Shown: in pieces, positions 60,994-64,000 of the stretch
Position numbering within the stretch: the stretch's first letter is position 1
How the letters are laid out: each line of letters starts with the position of its first letter
NCBI GenBank assembly: GCA_028285005.1
Contig: JANQQP010000037.1
Span: forward strand, 62,001 to 126,000
DNA from: Dehalococcoidia bacterium
GTDB lineage: Bacteria > Chloroflexota > Dehalococcoidia > Lucifugimonadales > Lucifugimonadaceae
Direction: 5' to 3'
Length of the DNA stretch: 64,000 nt
Notes under the pieces: model-generated
Databases searched by the model: none
What the model was told of the DNA's origin: nothing
Seen by the model: the letters and a program-made list of their open reading frames with translations, nothing else
Made by a program: the position numbers and the translations under genes

Positions 60994-61958
60994 CCTGCGC
61001 GGCGGAAGGCAAGTCCGGCCGCGCCGAGAAGGCCGACATCGTCGCCCAGCGTCGTGATGTGGAGCGGTGGGTCCTGCTGGAAGTGGGCGAGCGAGAACTT
61101 CTTGACCTCTGACACGACTTCGTCCCACCTGTCGGTGAGGCCCGTCGTCACGCCGCCTCCAACAACGAGAGCTTCCGGGTCGAAGATGTTGAGCAGGCTC
61201 CCGAGGCCGATGCCTACGGCCTTCACGGCGTGTGCCCGGACCTCTGCCGCAACCGGATCTCCGTTGTCCGCTGCCTCGAATATCAGCTTCGCTGTCACCT
61301 GGTCCCTGTCCTGCGCCGCCATCGACCAGATGGCAGTCTCATCACCGGCGTCGATGCGAGCCAGCGCCGCCTTGGCGATGGCCGGGCCCGATGCGTTGCC
61401 TTCGAAGCAGCCGTCGCAGCCCACATTGCAGGCCTGTGCGCCGGGCATCACCGTAATGTGGCCGACCTCGCCCGCGTGGCCCTCAGCGCCCGTCACCATC
61501 TCACCATTGGCGATGATTCCGCCGCCGACGCCGGTGCTTACGGTTACATAGAGCAGGTTCTGCGCGCCCTTGTGCGGCCCGAACTGCGTTTCAGCGAATG
61601 CCGCAAGCGTGGCGTCATGGCCGACGTGGACTGGAACGCCAAGTCGTGGCTCCAGAGTCGGCTTCATGGACTTCTCGTCCCATGCGTGCAGGTTCGGCGG
61701 GTTCTTGTAGATGCCGGATGCCGGATCGATCGGCCCGGCAGTTGAGATTCCCATGCCGACCGGCGTCGTGTCGCGCCCGCCCACGTCTAGCGATTCGACA
61801 AGATCGGCCAGCCGGTTGGCAGCGGTCTCTATGCCATCATCGGGCTGGGTCGCGATAGCGCCGCGGTCTATCAGTTCGCCATCGCCAGTGACGATAGCGG
61901 CCCGCATCTGCGTTCCACCTATGTCAGCAGCTATCGCGATGCTGTTCTGATCGACCAT
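60990..61958 (-). CDS. ROK-family sugar kinase (glucokinase-like)
   Basis: A 322-residue ROK protein. The phosphate-1 loop reads AADIGGTQMRAAIV, the sugar-binding region GHDATLAAFAETQFG is followed by VSTGVGGGI, and the zinc motif is GHITVMPG with CNVGCDGCFEGNASG. The C-terminal part has VVGGGVTTG. It phosphorylates a hexose or N-acyl hexosamine. A uronate-dehydrogenase-like gene lies immediately upstream (24 bases), suggesting a sugar-degradation operon. It overlaps the HEAT-repeat gene by four bases. Confidence 0.9.
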   Translation of the reverse strand: MVDQNSIAIAADIGGTQMRAAIVTGDGELIDRGAIATQPDDGIETAANRLADLVESLDVGGRDTTPVGMGISTAGPIDPASGIYKNPPNLHAWDEKSMKPTLEPRLGVPVHVGHDATLAAFAETQFGPHKGAQNLLYVTVSTGVGGGIIANGEMVTGAEGHAGEVGHITVMPGAQACNVGCDGCFEGNASGPAIAKAALARIDAGDETAIWSMAAQDRDQVTAKLIFEAADNGDPVAAEVRAHAVKAVGIGLGSLLNIFDPEALVVGGGVTTGLTDRWDEVVSEVKKFSLAHFQQDPPLHITTLGDDVGLLGAAGLAFRRAG

Positions 61959-61982
61959 CCCTGAACTGTCCTATCTGCGCCG

Positions 61983-62768
61983 TCACTCCAGTTTGTCGCG
62001 CCAGTCCTCGGCATTGTCCTCCGGCGCGTAACCGATCGTCTTCGCGGCGTGTTCGATATCCCAGAAACGCCATGTGTTGTTCGAGACTCCGTAGAAGATC
62101 TCAAACTTGAGCGGCTGAGTGAGAGAGCGTTCGACTAGCTGTGTGAGGTCCCGATGGCTCAACCATGTGGCCATCTGGCGTACCGATTGCACAGGTGAGT
62201 TGTGCGGGTTCACGGTGCCAATGCGCAGACACGCCACCTCAAGGCCGAACCTTTCCGAGTAGTAGCGTCCGGTGGCTTCACCGAACACCTTGCTGATCCC
62301 GTAGTCGGAGTCAGGCCTCACCGGCACGGTATGGTCGACTCGAGGGAACCCACCCGGCGTCAAGCCTTCGTAGTTGCCGGCCGAGATGTTCTTATACGGC
62401 TCGTCGTCTTCGAAAAGGCCGACGGAATGGTTCGAACTGGCGAAGACCAGTCTCCGCACACCGCTCTGCCTGGCGGCCTCATAGACGTTATGAGTTCCCG
62501 AGATGTTGTTCTTCAGCACGTCTGGCCACGGAGTCTCGACCGGAGCATTGGCAGCCAGATGCACCACTGCATCGATGCCGGCGAAGGCAGGCAGGATGGC
62601 GTCGTAGTCCGAGCCGTCCGCAACGGTGGTAGGGACGTCGCTTCCCGGCGCAGGTTCGGTCACATCGAGACCCGAGACCTTGAACTTCTCCTTGAACGCT
62701 GAGCACAGCGTCCTGCCAATGAGTCCGTTTGACCCGGTGATGAGCAGATTGGTTATGCCGTCAGACAA
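61983..62768 (-). CDS. NAD-dependent epimerase/dehydratase, uronate dehydrogenase-like
   Basis: A 261-residue extended SDR. The NAD motif is ITGSNGLIGRTLCSAF, the Ser lies in FASSNHSVG and the catalytic pair is in YGISKVFGE. The NHSVG segment and the length near 265 are those of uronate dehydrogenase, which oxidises glucuronate or galacturonate. The start appears to be TTG 62768. It is the first gene of an operon with the ROK kinase and is divergent from the antiporter. It resembles the SDR encoded at 25370-26134 in size but not in wording. Confidence 0.85.
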   Translation of the reverse strand: MSDGITNLLITGSNGLIGRTLCSAFKEKFKVSGLDVTEPAPGSDVPTTVADGSDYDAILPAFAGIDAVVHLAANAPVETPWPDVLKNNISGTHNVYEAARQSGVRRLVFASSNHSVGLFEDDEPYKNISAGNYEGLTPGGFPRVDHTVPVRPDSDYGISKVFGEATGRYYSERFGLEVACLRIGTVNPHNSPVQSVRQMATWLSHRDLTQLVERSLTQPLKFEIFYGVSNNTWRFWDIEHAAKTIGYAPEDNAEDWRDKLE

Positions 62769-62915
62769 TGTGAGCTCCTGGTGAGTTTGGACATCATGAT
62801 GGTTGCTTCGAGCCGAAACTGTTTACACGGTTGCGTGGGAGTTAGCAACAAACTCGGCCCAGACGGCTAGAAGGGTGTCTTGGATGGAGTACGGCTGACC
62901 CAATAGCATCTGCCA

Positions 62916-64000
62916 GTGCACTCCTCTGACTTCGTACATGACTTCGGTATCGTCATCACCGGCGCCGCTGTTTCACTCGTCATCTTTCGACGCCTGAACC
63001 TTTCGCCTGTGCTCGGGTTCTTGCTTGCTGGTGCGCTGCTCGGACCATTCTCACTCATCGGCTCGCAGATCAGCGATGTTGAGACGATTCGCCTGCTCGC
63101 GGATGTCGGCCTTGTGATGCTCCTCTTCGCGCTCGGTGTGGAGCTTGGGTGGCAGAGGATCAGGAGCGTCGGGTTCGGTGTGATCGTCATCGGCGCTCTA
63201 GAGTTGAGTGTGATGATGGGTCTCGGCTACATGACCGGGTCCCTGCTCGGCTGGACGCCTGTCGAATCGATTTTCCTTGGTGCGGCGATCGCTGTGAGCA
63301 GCAGCGCGGTCTTGGTACAGATGCTGCGGGACCGCGGCGAACTCACGAGTCAACGCGGTCGAATCATCGTCGGGATCCTGGTTGTCGAAGATTTCGCTGC
63401 CGTGATTCTGCTGAGCATCCTGGCCGGTATCGCGACACAGGGCGGCGAGGGCAACGGCGGCGCGATTGCGATCAGCTGGCGCTTAGTTGTGTTTGCAGTG
63501 ACAGCTCTTGTGTTCGGCGCGTTGCTCGTCCCGCGGATACTTGATCTGCTGGCGCGTCTCAAATCGAACCAGGTCATCCTGATGGGTGCGCTCGGCATGT
63601 GTTTCGGCTTTGCGATTGCCGCCGGAGAGCTTGGGCTTTCTGCGGGTGCGGGTGCATTCATCATTGGAACAGTGGTTGGCGACACTCGCCATTCGCACAC
63701 GATCGCCCGCATGACTGAACCGGTTCGAGACCTGTTCGCGGCCATCTTCTTCGTGTCGATCGGCATGCTCGTAAACGTCGCTGATCTCGGACGTTTCATC
63801 GTGCCGGTGCTGCTGATCACCCTGGTCGTTGTGGGCGGCAAAGTGCTGATCAACACTCTTGGCGCCTACATCACCGGACGGGATGGCCGGACCTCGCTGG
63901 AAGTTGGCACCGCTATGGCGCAGCCGGGAGAGTTTTCGCTCGCCATGGTCAAGACCGGCACCGACCACGGCGCGGTCAGCAGCGCGCTCAGCCCGATAGT
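62916..64000 (+). CDS. Monovalent cation:proton antiporter-2 (CPA2/KefB type), 5' part only
   Basis: The first 361 codons of a large gene are present, continuing past the right edge. The start is GTG 62916, just after an in-frame TAG at 62904-62906. The translation is highly hydrophobic, with about ten membrane segments. It includes the CPA2 hallmarks GFLLAGALLGP, LFALGVELGW, AVSSSAVLVQML, VVEDFAAVILL and FFVSIGMLVN, plus MAQPGEFSLAM near the end. It would exchange K+ or Na+ for protons. Any C-terminal TrkA_N domain lies outside the window. Confidence 0.9.
   Translation, partial: MHSSDFVHDFGIVITGAAVSLVIFRRLNLSPVLGFLLAGALLGPFSLIGSQISDVETIRLLADVGLVMLLFALGVELGWQRIRSVGFGVIVIGALELSVMMGLGYMTGSLLGWTPVESIFLGAAIAVSSSAVLVQMLRDRGELTSQRGRIIVGILVVEDFAAVILLSILAGIATQGGEGNGGAIAISWRLVVFAVTALVFGALLVPRILDLLARLKSNQVILMGALGMCFGFAIAAGELGLSAGAGAFIIGTVVGDTRHSHTIARMTEPVRDLFAAIFFVSIGMLVNVADLGRFIVPVLLITLVVVGGKVLINTLGAYITGRDGRTSLEVGTAMAQPGEFSLAMVKTGTDHGAVSSALSPI

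Noticed and set aside
63350-63968. Long minus-strand open frames at the right end
   Set aside because: They lie opposite the plus-strand antiporter, which has clear CPA2 motifs; they are shadows of its codon pattern.
1-64000. CRISPR arrays, insertion sequences, prophage, integrase or attachment sites
   Set aside because: No short regularly spaced direct repeats, transposase or integrase motifs were seen anywhere in the window.

Overview
The window is about 64 kb of gene-dense bacterial chromosome of moderately high GC. It carries roughly 62 protein genes, one tRNA, short intergenic gaps, and no phage, transposon, integrase or CRISPR sequence. Gene content suggests an uncultured marine-type Chloroflexota of the SAR202/Dehalococcoidia kind: tandem GMC flavoproteins, amidohydrolase/TPP-enzyme/MFS catabolic genes, an archaellin-like protein, a Gram-positive-like LexA with a near-match GAAC-N4-GTTC box, and lipoproteins on Pro/Thr stalks. 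This placement is an inference from gene content, not from a marker phylogeny. UUG is used unusually often as a start codon.

Layout. 1-3413 (minus): a flavoprotein operon of two GMC oxidoreductases and the start of a gluconate-dehydrogenase-subunit-3-like gene. 3539-9019: stress and redox genes, namely OsmC, a double universal stress protein, two thioredoxin-fold lipoproteins, and a two-domain thiosulfate sulfurtransferase. In that sulfurtransferase the catalytic Cys codon is an in-frame TGA followed at once by a SECIS-like hairpin, so it is most likely a selenoprotein that simple gene calling would cut short. 9161-11808: hemA-hemL (C5 route to 5-aminolevulinate). 12336-13049: an isolated archaellin-like gene between structured non-coding stretches. 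13266-18590: mutS2, an alpha/beta hydrolase, a 10-formyl-THF-hydrolase-like protein, a TPR protein and phhB.

18756-24175 (minus): an efflux locus (PadR regulator, MMPL/RND protein, ABC ATPase, ABC-2 permease) with a large dyad beside the PadR start. 24372-33518: a catabolic block (aldo/keto reductase, sugar epimerase/dehydratase, TPP enzyme, VOC protein, amidohydrolase, MFS transporter, dihydrodipicolinate-synthase-family lyase, zinc alcohol dehydrogenase). 33739-34736: a degenerate receiver protein and a secreted peptide. 34771-34847: tRNA-Glu.

34940-50112: housekeeping genes, namely argC, nth, polyprenyl synthase, metG, rsmI, lipA, an RlmD/RumA-type methyltransferase, maf, tatB-tatC, tatA, lexA, a His-rich protein, rpsT, rel and an AIR-synthase-like protein. 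50116-54098: a Pro/Thr-rich lipoprotein and an iron/thiamine-type ABC permease and ATPase. 54095-56809 (minus): fabF and folC. 57097-60993: tldD, tldE and a HEAT-repeat protein. 60990-62768 (minus): a ROK sugar kinase and a uronate-dehydrogenase-like epimerase. 62916-64000: the first part of a CPA2 cation:proton antiporter that runs off the window.
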